Positions 25,820-34,014 of a DNA stretch of 64,000 nucleotides are shown here, piece by piece; position 1 is the first letter of the stretch, and each line of letters starts with the position of its first letter. This stretch comes from Pseudodesulfovibrio sp. zrk46. GTDB lineage: Bacteria; Desulfobacterota; Desulfovibrionia; Desulfovibrionales; Desulfovibrionaceae. The stretch lies in the NCBI RefSeq assembly GCF_012516435.1, contig NZ_CP051216.1:2789669-2853668 (forward strand), read 5' to 3'. The notes beneath the pieces are model-generated. The model had not been told where the DNA came from, ran no database searches, and saw nothing but the letters and a program-made list of their open reading frames with translations. A program made the translations under genes and the position numbers.

Positions 25820-28122
25820 TCATTTTCCAATAGCTTGGCTCGTCCTTCCAGTGCCGCAGCCGTCTTGAAATGCACATCCAGTTGCGGGAAGGCGATTTCA
25901 ATATTTGCCTCACGGAAGGCATCGTCAATGGCGAAGCGAAGTTCAGACGTGGCCCGGATGGTGTTGTCAATGTCATCGATCCATACCCTGAGGATGAAGT
26001 CCAGGCTGTTAGCTCCGAAATCGCTGAAGAGGATGAATGGTTCCGGCTTTTTCAGCACGTGCGGATGAGAAGCTGCCACTTTCAGCAGGGTGGATTCAAC
26101 CTTTCTCGTGTCAGAGCCATAAGCGACGCCAACGAGAATGTCCCTTCGCAGGGTGGGGTTGTTCTTTGTCCAGTTGGTTACCTGCGTTGTGACCAAATCT
26201 GAGTTGGGGATCATGATCACCGCACTTTCAAATGTCTCCACCAGTGTGGTGCGGATGTTGATCTTTTTGACCGTGCACCACATGTTGCCCACTTCAATGA
26301 CATCCCCTTGCTGAATGGAACGGCCGAACAGAAGGATCAGTCCGCTGATGAAGTTGTTCACCACGTTTTGCAGACCAAATCCGATACCGACACTGAGACC
26401 ACCAGCGATGACAGTGATGCTGGTGAGACTGACGCCAAGGATTCGCAGGGCAAGCAGGGTGAAAAGCGACCATGTGGCGTAGGTGAAAAGCGTCTGGATA
26501 GAGGGTACTGCTCCTCGTTTTGCCCTTTGCCAACGGCTGCCGACATGGTCAATAGAGACCTTGAATGCCGCGATGCAGTTGTATGTCAGGAAGAACAGGA
26601 CAACCAGAATGACGATGTCATTGAGGTAAAGGGAGTAGTCGCCAAAGGTCGCCTTGAGTTGAAGGATTGAGAAGAGGGTGTTCTCTCCAAGGAAATCAAC
26701 CAGCCAGAGGTAGGTCAATCCAAAGGATATGGCCCACCCGAGCGGCACCAGAAGGCTTTTTGCCAACCCTTTCTGCAGTTTGGAACTCTTATCCGTCTCA
26801 ATGAAGAGGCTGTGTGACCAGACATTCCCGAATGCACGAATGAAAATAGCGAGACACCAGATGATGGTGAGCAGGCATGCAAGGCGGCCATAGCCGAAGA
26901 AAGAGACAAGGAACAGCGGTGCCAGAGAACCTCCACGCATGGCTGTCTTGGTCAGCGGCTGGCCCTTGTGACGCCATGCTTGCAGGGTGTCGAGGCCCCA
27001 CAGGGTGAGGACGAGAACGATGAAGAATAGGGTCGTCGTCCTGCTCGGTAAATGGAAGATGAGTAACTGTGAACTGAGCAGAAAAAGGATGGAAATCCTT
27101 GTGTGGCCGTAGGTCGCCAGAAAGCTGTCTTTGCAGATGTGTTTTGCAAGCTTTATGACTCCAAACAGGATCAGAGACGCCGCCAATGCAGCAAGCGCGT
27201 CCATCCCCTCAGAATAAATAATTCTCGTAGTCAGATATAGGGCAAAGCCCGCAGTCGTGAGGCGTACATAGCGTGTAGTCTTACGGTTGGTGTCCTCGTC
27301 GTACTGTTTTTCCGGGAAGTACTTGAGGAGCTTGCGTGCCGCATAGGCCGTACCCACTAAAGTGAGGAACAGGATGATGAGTTTGGGGAGATTGTTCCCC
27401 AATACCGAAAGGCCAGCCTGCAATTCGTTCTTTTTCAAAATGACCCAACGTTTGTCAGGGATTGGGTTGTCCCAGAAGTCCATGGTGAATACCGGAATTT
27501 TTCCGATAAGCAGGTATTGGATCCAAAGGTCGTACAGGCTCAGTTTATCTTTGTGGTGTGCCCGTTCTATGCGTGACAGAAGTCGTTTGGATTGACGTTG
27601 AAGCTCTTTGTTTTGTGCGATCAGTCTTTGTGTGTCTGCTGTGAGCTTGTGAACCCGTGTCTGCGTTTCTCTGACAATACTGCCCAATCCTTGAGGGACT
27701 GGTGAAATGATAGTGAGCAGTTCGCTGTAAGATTGCAGGAAATCAAGTCGTTGCTCTGCCTCTTGTAAAACGTCTTGCAGTAAGGATGACAGTGCACTGT
27801 TTTCGTCCATCACCGTGGAGAGTGATGAATCAAAGTGCTTGCGGCTGATGGGTGACGTTGAGGAAGAAGTGCCTGAGGCCAGGACCGACTGGTATTTTTT
27901 GAAAAGTCGAGATGTAGAGTCGCTGGCATTTTTGAGGAAAGTCCTATTTCTCTCGCTCGCAATTTCTTCCTCGGAAAGCAGGGCAGAATAGGTCTCGACC
28001 TGACGTTTCTTGTCATCGAGGTCCGTGAGCCCTTTGGCAAGGGCTGCACTCGACAGGAACGTAACGAGGACGAGTATGGTCAACAGTGCTTTTGAGGATA
28101 TAATGAGAACTCTTGATGTCAT
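25816..28122 (-). CDS. Large MscS-family mechanosensitive channel (KefA/YbdG-like)
   Basis: 768 residues. A signal or first membrane segment is followed by a coiled-coil periplasmic region (about 30-200), then many membrane helices (about 240-540), and the MscS core (about 560-768). The pore helix motif is ITVIAGGLSVGIGFGLQNVVNNFISGLILLFGRSIQQGDVIEVG, rich in Gly and Ala as in MscS TM3, and the beta domain follows (RTTLVETFESAVIMIPNSDLVTTQVTNWT). It should open on membrane tension during osmotic downshock. The gene is convergent with the DUF21 gene, overlapping it by four bases. Confidence 0.93.
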   Translation of the reverse strand: MTSRVLIISSKALLTILVLVTFLSSAALAKGLTDLDDKKRQVETYSALLSEEEIASERNRTFLKNASDSTSRLFKKYQSVLASGTSSSTSPISRKHFDSSLSTVMDENSALSSLLQDVLQEAEQRLDFLQSYSELLTIISPVPQGLGSIVRETQTRVHKLTADTQRLIAQNKELQRQSKRLLSRIERAHHKDKLSLYDLWIQYLLIGKIPVFTMDFWDNPIPDKRWVILKKNELQAGLSVLGNNLPKLIILFLTLVGTAYAARKLLKYFPEKQYDEDTNRKTTRYVRLTTAGFALYLTTRIIYSEGMDALAALAASLILFGVIKLAKHICKDSFLATYGHTRISILFLLSSQLLIFHLPSRTTTLFFIVLVLTLWGLDTLQAWRHKGQPLTKTAMRGGSLAPLFLVSFFGYGRLACLLTIIWCLAIFIRAFGNVWSHSLFIETDKSSKLQKGLAKSLLVPLGWAISFGLTYLWLVDFLGENTLFSILQLKATFGDYSLYLNDIVILVVLFFLTYNCIAAFKVSIDHVGSRWQRAKRGAVPSIQTLFTYATWSLFTLLALRILGVSLTSITVIAGGLSVGIGFGLQNVVNNFISGLILLFGRSIQQGDVIEVGNMWCTVKKINIRTTLVETFESAVIMIPNSDLVTTQVTNWTKNNPTLRRDILVGVAYGSDTRKVESTLLKVAASHPHVLKKPEPFILFSDFGANSLDFILRVWIDDIDNTIRATSELRFAIDDAFREANIEIAFPQLDVHFKTAAALEGRAKLLEND

Positions 28123-28266
28123 TGCTCTACTCCGCCAACTAATGGTGAATGTATGTCTCTAGGGGCAAGAATAGAGTCTAACCCACTCCTGTGACAACAT
28201 AAACCTTTTGAGATCATGAGTAATGGAGAAGATGTGTTCTGAAAGACGTTAGGCTTGATTCAATAG

Positions 28267-28303
28267 AAAAGGACTTCAGACCGGTGCCTGAAGTCCTTTT
28301 TTG
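28267..28303. terminator. Bidirectional terminator beside the DUF169 gene
   Basis: AAAAGGACTTCAG pairs with CTGAAGTCCTTTT, with T-runs on both strands. It lies 18 bases past the DUF169 stop on the minus strand. Its stem repeats that at 9858-9893. Confidence 0.88.
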
Positions 28304-28320
28304 TTGGGTTTAACTTGTTA

Positions 28321-29097
28321 CTATTGATTTTTTTTAAAGATGATCAAGGGACAGTTTTTACAAATATCCGCACCGGGGAAGCCGTCTCCGGGACGAGTGA
28401 TGGAACTGCTGGCTTTATTGATGCGGTCCATGAGGCGGTTGAATGTGGCTCTGAACTTGGAACCCGGGATCATGACATTGACCTCGCCTCGTTCGGTTTT
28501 GCCCGCATTGTAGCTGCCGGAGCATGCCGGTAACATGTTGAATTCCTGCTCGACGTGGGTGTAGACGCAACCGCCGCAGGCAGAGGAATTCATGGTGATG
28601 TTCGGACGCAGCGGATGGGTGTCAGTGGCGGCCATGTAGTCAACGGCCAAGTGGTACGCCTGCATGTTGTCACAGTAGAAGTGGATGACGTCCGGCTCGT
28701 ACAGGTCATCGATGGAGCCGAGTGGGGCGACAGCAATACCCAGCAGTTTGTTCTTGAGCTGGTGCTTGCTCTTAACGAACCGTTCCGCCTGATCCAAATC
28801 CTGTACGTACTTGGCGTGGCCTTTGATCTCTCCCTCGTCCAGGTCTTTCCAGCCGAATGCGTATTTGGCGTTGCCGCAGCCGAGACTGTCAACGCCCGCA
28901 TAGACGATCTGGCCGGACATGCGAGCTGCAATCTCCCACTGACAAAAGGTCATGGGTTTGAGTGGAGTGTGGATTTCCGGGGCATTGTCATAGAAATGTT
29001 GCATCTCGTCTTTGTCGAAAAAGAATTTAACGGCAACCGGATAATGGTAGAGACGCATTTCTCTCATCAATACGTTCTGTATTTCCTTGTAGGTCAT
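28321..29097 (-). CDS. DUF169 family protein
   Basis: 258 residues with the DUF169 pattern: VLMREMRLYHYPVAVKFFF, FCQWEIAARMSGQIVYAGVDSLGCGNAKYAFG, APLGSIDDLYEPDVIHFYCDNMQAYHLAVDYM, NSSACGGCVYTHVEQEFNMLPACSGS and, at the end, PGADICKNCPLIIF. At least six cysteines are placed so that they could bind a cluster or metal. The function of the family is unknown; it is common in anaerobes. The start is preceded by GAGGCAGAG. Upstream are a 13-bp long-range stem in the leader and a sigma-54-type promoter, and a divergent NtrC-type activator, so expression is likely controlled by that activator. The gene is monocistronic with a terminator after it. Confidence 0.92.
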   Translation of the reverse strand: MTYKEIQNVLMREMRLYHYPVAVKFFFDKDEMQHFYDNAPEIHTPLKPMTFCQWEIAARMSGQIVYAGVDSLGCGNAKYAFGWKDLDEGEIKGHAKYVQDLDQAERFVKSKHQLKNKLLGIAVAPLGSIDDLYEPDVIHFYCDNMQAYHLAVDYMAATDTHPLRPNITMNSSACGGCVYTHVEQEFNMLPACSGSYNAGKTERGEVNVMIPGSKFRATFNRLMDRINKASSSITRPGDGFPGADICKNCPLIIFKKNQ

Positions 29098-29117
29098 TTG
29101 CTCTGCCTCTTGTTTAG

Positions 29118-29199
29118 CTCATCCCCGCAGTCCGAATCGGAGAGTCTTAAGGTTGGTTGATGGCTGATTATTTGGCCTCTGCCGACCTGCGGGGATGAG
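29118..29199 (-). promoter_or_regulatory. Structured 5' leader of the DUF169 gene (candidate cis-acting RNA)
   Basis: CTCATCCCCGCAG (29118-29130) and CTGCGGGGATGAG (29187-29199) pair perfectly over 13 bp and close a 56-base inner region with small hairpins, including TCCG-ATT-CGGA. The element lies between the predicted sigma-54 start near 29228 and the ribosome site at about 29105. This is a riboswitch-like position. I do not recognise it as a known class. Confidence 0.6.
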
Positions 29200-29238
29200 C
29201 GCATTGGAATGGATGCTCATATTGAGCAGCCTGATTTG

Positions 29239-29255
29239 AGCAAGGGCTGTGCCGT
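29239..29255 (-). promoter_or_regulatory. Sigma-54 (RpoN) promoter for the DUF169 gene
   Basis: The minus strand reads ACGGCACAGCCCTTGCT, with GG and GC at the -24/-12 spacing of the consensus TGGCAC-N5-TTGC (one mismatch). The expected start is near 29228, about 130 bases before the ATG. Confidence 0.65.
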
Positions 29256-29450
29256 GTTAAGACAGCTTGCGATATCTTTTGCATATTTTGCTCATGCTGA
29301 ACGAGTTGCTTGTTTCTGGGTTCAATTAAAACAAGTTGTTATGATAGTTTTGGTCGATATATATTCTTTCCCGAGTTTGAGCGGAGAACATTAATTGATC
29401 GATCGTTTGTGGTAATATGGATTGCATCGTCTCAAAATATCGCTGTTAAC

Positions 29451-29486
29451 AACGAATAGTCGTTCCAATATTAACGGTATTCCGTT
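29451..29486. promoter_or_regulatory. Paired palindromes, candidate enhancer sites for the NtrC-type activator
   Basis: AACGA-ATAG-TCGTT (29451-29464) and AACGG-TATT-CCGTT (29473-29486) share the form AACGR-N4-YCGTT, with centres 22 bp apart (two helical turns). A lone TCGTT half-site follows at 29502-29506. They lie between the two sigma-54-type promoters, as expected for upstream activating sites shared by both. Confidence 0.6.
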
Positions 29487-29571
29487 GTTTGGCTCAGAAA
29501 ATCGTTGTTATAATTGCGATGTATTAGATTAAGTCGTTTTAATTTAGTATGTTGTGTCGGATTTGATCTGC

Positions 29572-29588
29572 CTGGCATGTAGATTGCG
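29572..29588 (+). promoter_or_regulatory. Sigma-54 (RpoN) type promoter for the activator gene
   Basis: CTGGCATGTAGATTGCG has TGGCA and TTGC in correct -24/-12 spacing (one mismatch to TGGCAC). It faces the activator gene starting at 29873, giving a leader of about 270 bases, and suggests autoactivation. Confidence 0.55.
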
Positions 29589-29872
29589 ATAGGGATCTTG
29601 AATGCAGCGAAAGCTTGCTTTTTTATAATCATGACAACCAACAGCCTTCATGTCCGTCTTCGGTCTGGCTTACCCTGGCAGCCGGAGGCGGACATGGCGA
29701 AACTGATTTCATAGGCACTTGAGCTGAAGCAGATGGATGGAGGGAGCGGGTGTCGTTACCGTCGGCATTCCCCTCTGCCGGATACCGTGCTCCCTCTGTC
29801 CTCTTCGGCGTCGAAATCCAGCTCAAACTCTTTATATTGTGATGTGGTGGTGTTTCGTTTAAATTTAACGGC

Positions 29873-31492
29873 ATGTCAGCCGAGCACGACTTCCACTTCA
29901 AAGATATGGAAATTCAATCACTCCTTTTGGAAATGGGTGAGCAACGATCGACGAACGTCTTGTTCAGCTTGATTGTTGATCGCCTTTTTCACTTCGAAGA
30001 AGTGTCGCTCGTCCGTATTTGGCTCGTGAAGGACGGCGACATCTGTTCCACTTGCCCAATGGCCGAAGAGTGTTCCCGCAATGACAAATGCCTTCACCTT
30101 GTGGCCAGCGCAGGGCAATCCCTCCGCGATAGTTCCGATGACTGGTCTCGCCTTGATGGTAAGTTCAGTCGATTCCCCATGGGGGTAAGGAAGGTCGGCC
30201 ACATTGCAGCGACAGGGAAACCGGTTGTAGTGGAGTCTATCCCCGACGATTCGACCTGGATTGCCGATCCGACATGGGCAGAGCAGGAAGGCATACAAGG
30301 GTTCGCCGGACAACCCATGCAATTCCATGACGACATAATGGGCGTGCTGGCGGTCTTTACCAAGACGCGGATCACTGAGCCTGCCTTGGATGTTCTGAAC
30401 ATCATCGCAAACCATGCAGCCACGGCTCTAGCCAACGCCCGGGCCTTTGAAAGAATTGAAGATCTGAAGAAGCGGCTCGAAGAGGAAAACAGCTACCTGC
30501 GGGAAGAACTGCAGGATGTCACTTCTTATGGTGGATTCATCGGGCGGAGCGCGGCCCTGGAGCGCATTGTCCAGCAGATCGATCTGGTGGCCGCAACCAA
30601 TGCCAACGTTCTTATTCAAGGGGAATCCGGTACGGGTAAAGAACTTGTTGCCCGTGAACTGCATTTGAGAAGTGACCGGAGCAGCAAACCGCTCATCAAG
30701 GTTAACTGCGCGTCTATCCCCAAGGAACTTTTTGCCAGCGAATTTTTCGGCCACGTCAAAGGGGCCTTTACCGGAGCGCATGCCAACCGGGAGGGTAAAT
30801 TCGGGGCTGCCCATATGGGAACCCTTTTCCTTGATGAAGTGGGTGAAATCCCTCTTGAGTTGCAGTCTCAGCTTCTACGCGTGCTTCAGGAAAGTGAGTA
30901 CGAGCGAGTTGGTGAGGAGAAGGTCCGTAAAGTTGATGTTCGAATTATCGCCGCCACCAATCGAGACCTGCAAAAGGAAGTGGAAGAGGGCCGTTTTCGT
31001 GAAGACCTCTATTTCCGACTGAACGTATTTCCCATCACCGTGCCTCCTCTTAGAAAAAGAAAGGAGGACATCGCTCCGTTGGCCGAGAGTTTTCTGACTC
31101 GCTCTCTCAAAGTAATGAAGCGCCCAGTGGTGCAGTTCACTGACAAGCAGTTAGCCAGCCTGATTGAACACGACTGGCCGGGCAACGTTCGGGAGCTTCA
31201 GAACATCGTGGAGCGTTTCGCCATTGCCTCTATCGGTGGTTCTGCTCAGGTGGAGATATTCAGCTCCGTCTATGAAGACAAACATTGTTCAGAGCCTTCA
31301 GCTCTTGGCGAAGCCGATGCGTTGCTGACAGAGGATGAAATGCTTGAACTGCAGAAGCGCAATACAGAGAAAGCGTTGGCGCTGTGTAATGGCAAGATTT
31401 ATGGAGACGACGGAGCAGCAGCTTTGTTGGGCGTGAAGCCGACAACACTGGCTACACGGGTACAGAAGATGGGTCTTAAGCGTCGGAAGTAG
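29873..31492 (+). CDS. GAF-domain sigma-54-dependent transcriptional activator (NtrC/NifA/NorR type)
   Basis: 539 residues. Residues about 15-190 are a GAF domain that contains an unusual cysteine group, Cys58, 61, 67 and 73 (CSTCPMAEECSRNDKC), which could bind a cluster or metal or sense redox. The central AAA+ domain has Walker A GESGTGKE (250-257), the sigma-54-binding loop GAFTGA (297-302), Walker B TLFLDEVGEIP and the arginine-finger region FREDLYFRLNVFPI. The C-terminal Fis-type helix-turn-helix (DDGAAALLGVKPTTLATRVQKMGL) binds DNA. It most likely activates the divergent DUF169 gene and itself through the sites at 29451-29486. The ATG at 29873 has a weak ribosome site, so a nearby alternative start is possible. 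Confidence 0.92.
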   Translation: MSAEHDFHFKDMEIQSLLLEMGEQRSTNVLFSLIVDRLFHFEEVSLVRIWLVKDGDICSTCPMAEECSRNDKCLHLVASAGQSLRDSSDDWSRLDGKFSRFPMGVRKVGHIAATGKPVVVESIPDDSTWIADPTWAEQEGIQGFAGQPMQFHDDIMGVLAVFTKTRITEPALDVLNIIANHAATALANARAFERIEDLKKRLEEENSYLREELQDVTSYGGFIGRSAALERIVQQIDLVAATNANVLIQGESGTGKELVARELHLRSDRSSKPLIKVNCASIPKELFASEFFGHVKGAFTGAHANREGKFGAAHMGTLFLDEVGEIPLELQSQLLRVLQESEYERVGEEKVRKVDVRIIAATNRDLQKEVEEGRFREDLYFRLNVFPITVPPLRKRKEDIAPLAESFLTRSLKVMKRPVVQFTDKQLASLIEHDWPGNVRELQNIVERFAIASIGGSAQVEIFSSVYEDKHCSEPSALGEADALLTEDEMLELQKRNTEKALALCNGKIYGDDGAAALLGVKPTTLATRVQKMGLKRRK

Positions 31493-31537
31493 TCGTTCGT
31501 AAGAAGCGTTTACTGTCTTTTTGAGTTTTCAATAACA

Positions 31538-31574
31538 AGAGAGGTTATCCGTTGATTCGGATAACCTCTCTTTG
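31538..31574. terminator. Bidirectional terminator between the activator and map
   Basis: AGAGAGGTTATCCG pairs with CGGATAACCTCTCT around TTGATT, with T-rich flanks on either strand. It serves both convergent genes. Confidence 0.88.
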
Positions 31575-31613
31575 TCATTTGAGTAGGATCGAAAGCCGTG
31601 AACTATGCAGTCG

Positions 31614-32393
31614 CTACATGGCCCAACCTTCGCCGTTGGGGCCACATGTCAAAACTTTTGCTCCAGAGGATGTGACTGCAATGCTGTGCTCAAAATGTGC
31701 GGAAGGTTTGCGGTCCTTTGTGACTATTGTCCAGTGATCTTTGAGAGTCTCATTGTATTTGACTCCAGCGTTGATCATGGGTTCTACCGCTATGACAAGC
31801 CCTTGTTTGAGTTTGAAATCCTTGATTTGCCGAGCGTAGTAGTTGGGTACTTCCGGAGCCTCCCAAAGGCCTTCACCAATACCGTGACCGACAAGATTCT
31901 CGACAACGGAGAATCCGGCGTTGCGAGCATGTTTGGCCATTTTTTTGGCTATGATGCTCCATTTAATTTCAGGCTTGATTTCCTTGATGGCGAGTCGCAG
32001 ACATTCCTCTGTTATGGTCAGCAGTTTCCTTTTCTCGTCATCAATGTTGCCAATAGCGTGTGTACATGCACAGTCTGAGCACCAGCCATCCAGACGTACG
32101 CCTATGTCAATGCTCAGGATGTCCCCATCCATGAGTTTGCGGGGGGATGGGATGCCGTGAACAATTTCTTCGTTAACAGACATGCAGCAAGCAGCGGGGA
32201 AAGGAACGATGCCCGGAACTCCCTTGAAGAGCGGGGTGGCATTGTTTGAGGCGATGAATTTTTCCACCTCTGCATTGATTGCTTCAGTGGTTACCCCGGG
32301 TTCAGCCATCTCTTTGGCAACCATATGGGCCTTATGCAGCAACAGCCCGGCTTTGCGCATGAATTCGATTTGCTTATTGGTCTTTATGATCAT
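31614..32393 (-). CDS. map: Type I methionine aminopeptidase
   Basis: 259 residues from the ATG at 32393 (GGAG upstream); the longer reading from 32450 adds 19 residues of no family match. Metal ligands are in place: the two Asp in DILSIDIGVRLDGWCSDCACTHAIG, His in GHGIGEGLWEAPEVPNY, Glu in VIAVEPMIN and Glu in AHFEHSIAV. The enzyme removes the initiator methionine from new proteins. The gene stands alone, between two terminators. It is shorter in its N-terminal part than types with a zinc-finger extension, as usual for bacteria. Confidence 0.95.
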   Translation of the reverse strand: MIIKTNKQIEFMRKAGLLLHKAHMVAKEMAEPGVTTEAINAEVEKFIASNNATPLFKGVPGIVPFPAACCMSVNEEIVHGIPSPRKLMDGDILSIDIGVRLDGWCSDCACTHAIGNIDDEKRKLLTITEECLRLAIKEIKPEIKWSIIAKKMAKHARNAGFSVVENLVGHGIGEGLWEAPEVPNYYARQIKDFKLKQGLVIAVEPMINAGVKYNETLKDHWTIVTKDRKPSAHFEHSIAVTSSGAKVLTCGPNGEGWAM

Positions 32394-32540
32394 TGAAATG
32401 CTCCGATTATTATGTGGTGGCGTGGGAACGATACGCTTCATGTTGGTCATGTCAATGACGTTACATTGCCATACTTTTCACGGCCGTTGTATATGAATTG
32501 AAGAGTGGCATTCATGGCCCTCAAGTCTTGATCAAATCAA

Positions 32541-32572
32541 AAAGGGTTATCCATTGCTTTGGATAACCCCTT
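32541..32572 (-). terminator. Terminator after gap
   Basis: On the minus strand GGGTTATCC and GGATAACCC enclose AAAGCAAT and are followed by CTTTTTG. It shares its stem with those at 7588 and 31538. Confidence 0.82.
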
Positions 32573-32633
32573 GGTTTGTTCTCTCAGCCTGTTGCAGTAT
32601 ATGGTTGAGTGGAAGATGGTTTTGAAAAAATAA

Positions 32634-33614
32634 TTAGTTATGAAGCTTGAGCAGCAGGCGGTGGAGCTGGTTGGTGAAGCCTGCTTCATTGTCGTACCAG
32701 GCTAACAGGCGGAGCATGGTCCCATCGGTTACGACGGTCATTTCTTCATCAACTACCGAACCGAAGGTTGAGCCGGTGAAGTCGGAAGAAACGAGCGGCT
32801 CCGTGCAGTAGGCCATGTGCTCGTTGGCGGCTTTGCGTAGGGTTTCTCTGACCGCTTCCGTTGTGGTGGATGTCTTCAGCTCACAGACGAGATCGATGAG
32901 CGCTACGGACGCGGTCGGAACACGAAGGGCGCTTCCGAAAAGCTTGTTCTTCAGCTCAGGGATGACCTTCGTGACAGTCTTGTGCGCACCCACCGGCGTG
33001 GGAACGATGTTTTCAGCACAGGCACGGGCTCTTCGAATGTCGGAGTGGCTTCCATCCAATATTCGTTGACGCAGGGTGTACGGGTGAACCGTTGTCATGT
33101 TGCCATGTACGATGCCGAACTCGCGCTCTATGTGCTGGATCGGCAGGGCGAGACAGTTGGTGGTGCATGACGCATTGGAAATAATGGTGTGGTCGTTGTT
33201 CAAGTCAGCGTCGTTGACACCCATAACCACGGTGATGTCGGCGTCGTCAGCAGGAGCGGCGATGACGACACGTTTGGCGCCAGCCTGAATATGCTGCTCG
33301 GCAAAGTCCCTCTTGGTGAAGATGCCTGCAGACTCGACCACGATATCCACATCAGCCGAGGTCCAATCCCATTCTTCCGGGGAGTGCTTTGTGTAGCGGA
33401 TTGCTGAACCATTCACGCTGAAGCTGTTCTCGTCTCGTGATTCTACGCCGTCAAATCGTCCATGGACCGAATCGTACTTCAGTAGATGAGTCACCTCGTC
33501 GATGGTCATGATGTCATTGACCGCGACCAGTTCAAGAGACTGGTCGTGAGCGAGAAGGCGAGTCAGGTAACGGCCTATTCTTCCAAATCCATTGATTGCA
33601 ATGCGTGTAGCCAT
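32634..33614 (-). CDS. gap: Glyceraldehyde-3-phosphate dehydrogenase, type I
   Basis: 326 residues, starting TRIAINGFGRIGRYLTRLL (NAD-binding Rossmann motif). The catalytic Cys150 lies in SNASCTTNC and the base His177 in TTVHPYT; the substrate loop RRARACAENIVPTPVGAHKTV follows, and the end YDNEAGFTNQLHRLL is typical. It oxidises glyceraldehyde 3-phosphate to 1,3-bisphosphoglycerate with NAD+. The segment after the His reads HPYTLRQ where many enzymes read HAYTATQ or HSYTNDQ; this looks like family variation. The gene is monocistronic. Confidence 0.96.
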   Translation of the reverse strand: MATRIAINGFGRIGRYLTRLLAHDQSLELVAVNDIMTIDEVTHLLKYDSVHGRFDGVESRDENSFSVNGSAIRYTKHSPEEWDWTSADVDIVVESAGIFTKRDFAEQHIQAGAKRVVIAAPADDADITVVMGVNDADLNNDHTIISNASCTTNCLALPIQHIEREFGIVHGNMTTVHPYTLRQRILDGSHSDIRRARACAENIVPTPVGAHKTVTKVIPELKNKLFGSALRVPTASVALIDLVCELKTSTTTEAVRETLRKAANEHMAYCTEPLVSSDFTGSTFGSVVDEEMTVVTDGTMLRLLAWYDNEAGFTNQLHRLLLKLHN

Positions 33615-34014
33615 TGGGTGAGATCCGGGGTTCCAGGGAGCAGAGGGCGAATGCGTGCGCTTGTCAGACGGCAGTGTGTGGTGTCGGGGGTATCAAGAGA
33701 CGCTTCTTGTCTAGTTCATTTATCTTTGAGCATCGTTTTATCAAACTTTGACGTGTGCTCGCCGGAATCGTTTAGTGCTTGCGGATGGATTTATCAACCC
33801 TTGAACGCACGTTTGCCCTGATTCTTTGAGTAAGAAGCGCTGGGCTGCTTGACAGGGGGGTAGGTTTCAACGAAACATCGTTTTTCCGGCATACCGTTCC
33901 ATCTGTGCATGTCAGTTCTGAATTTCAAATACTTTTCAGGGAACAACAGGTATCTTCCTTTGCGGAAGGCGTTGAGTATGTCCGGTCAAATTGAATCCAT
34001 AAAGTGAGATCACA
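33615..34014. other. 400-bp divergent intergenic region
   Basis: Between gap and the flavoprotein gene. No gene is visible. A small CTTCC/GGAAG hairpin near 33954-33969 and a TTGACA near 33848-33853 without a good -10 are the only patterns. Confidence 0.4.
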
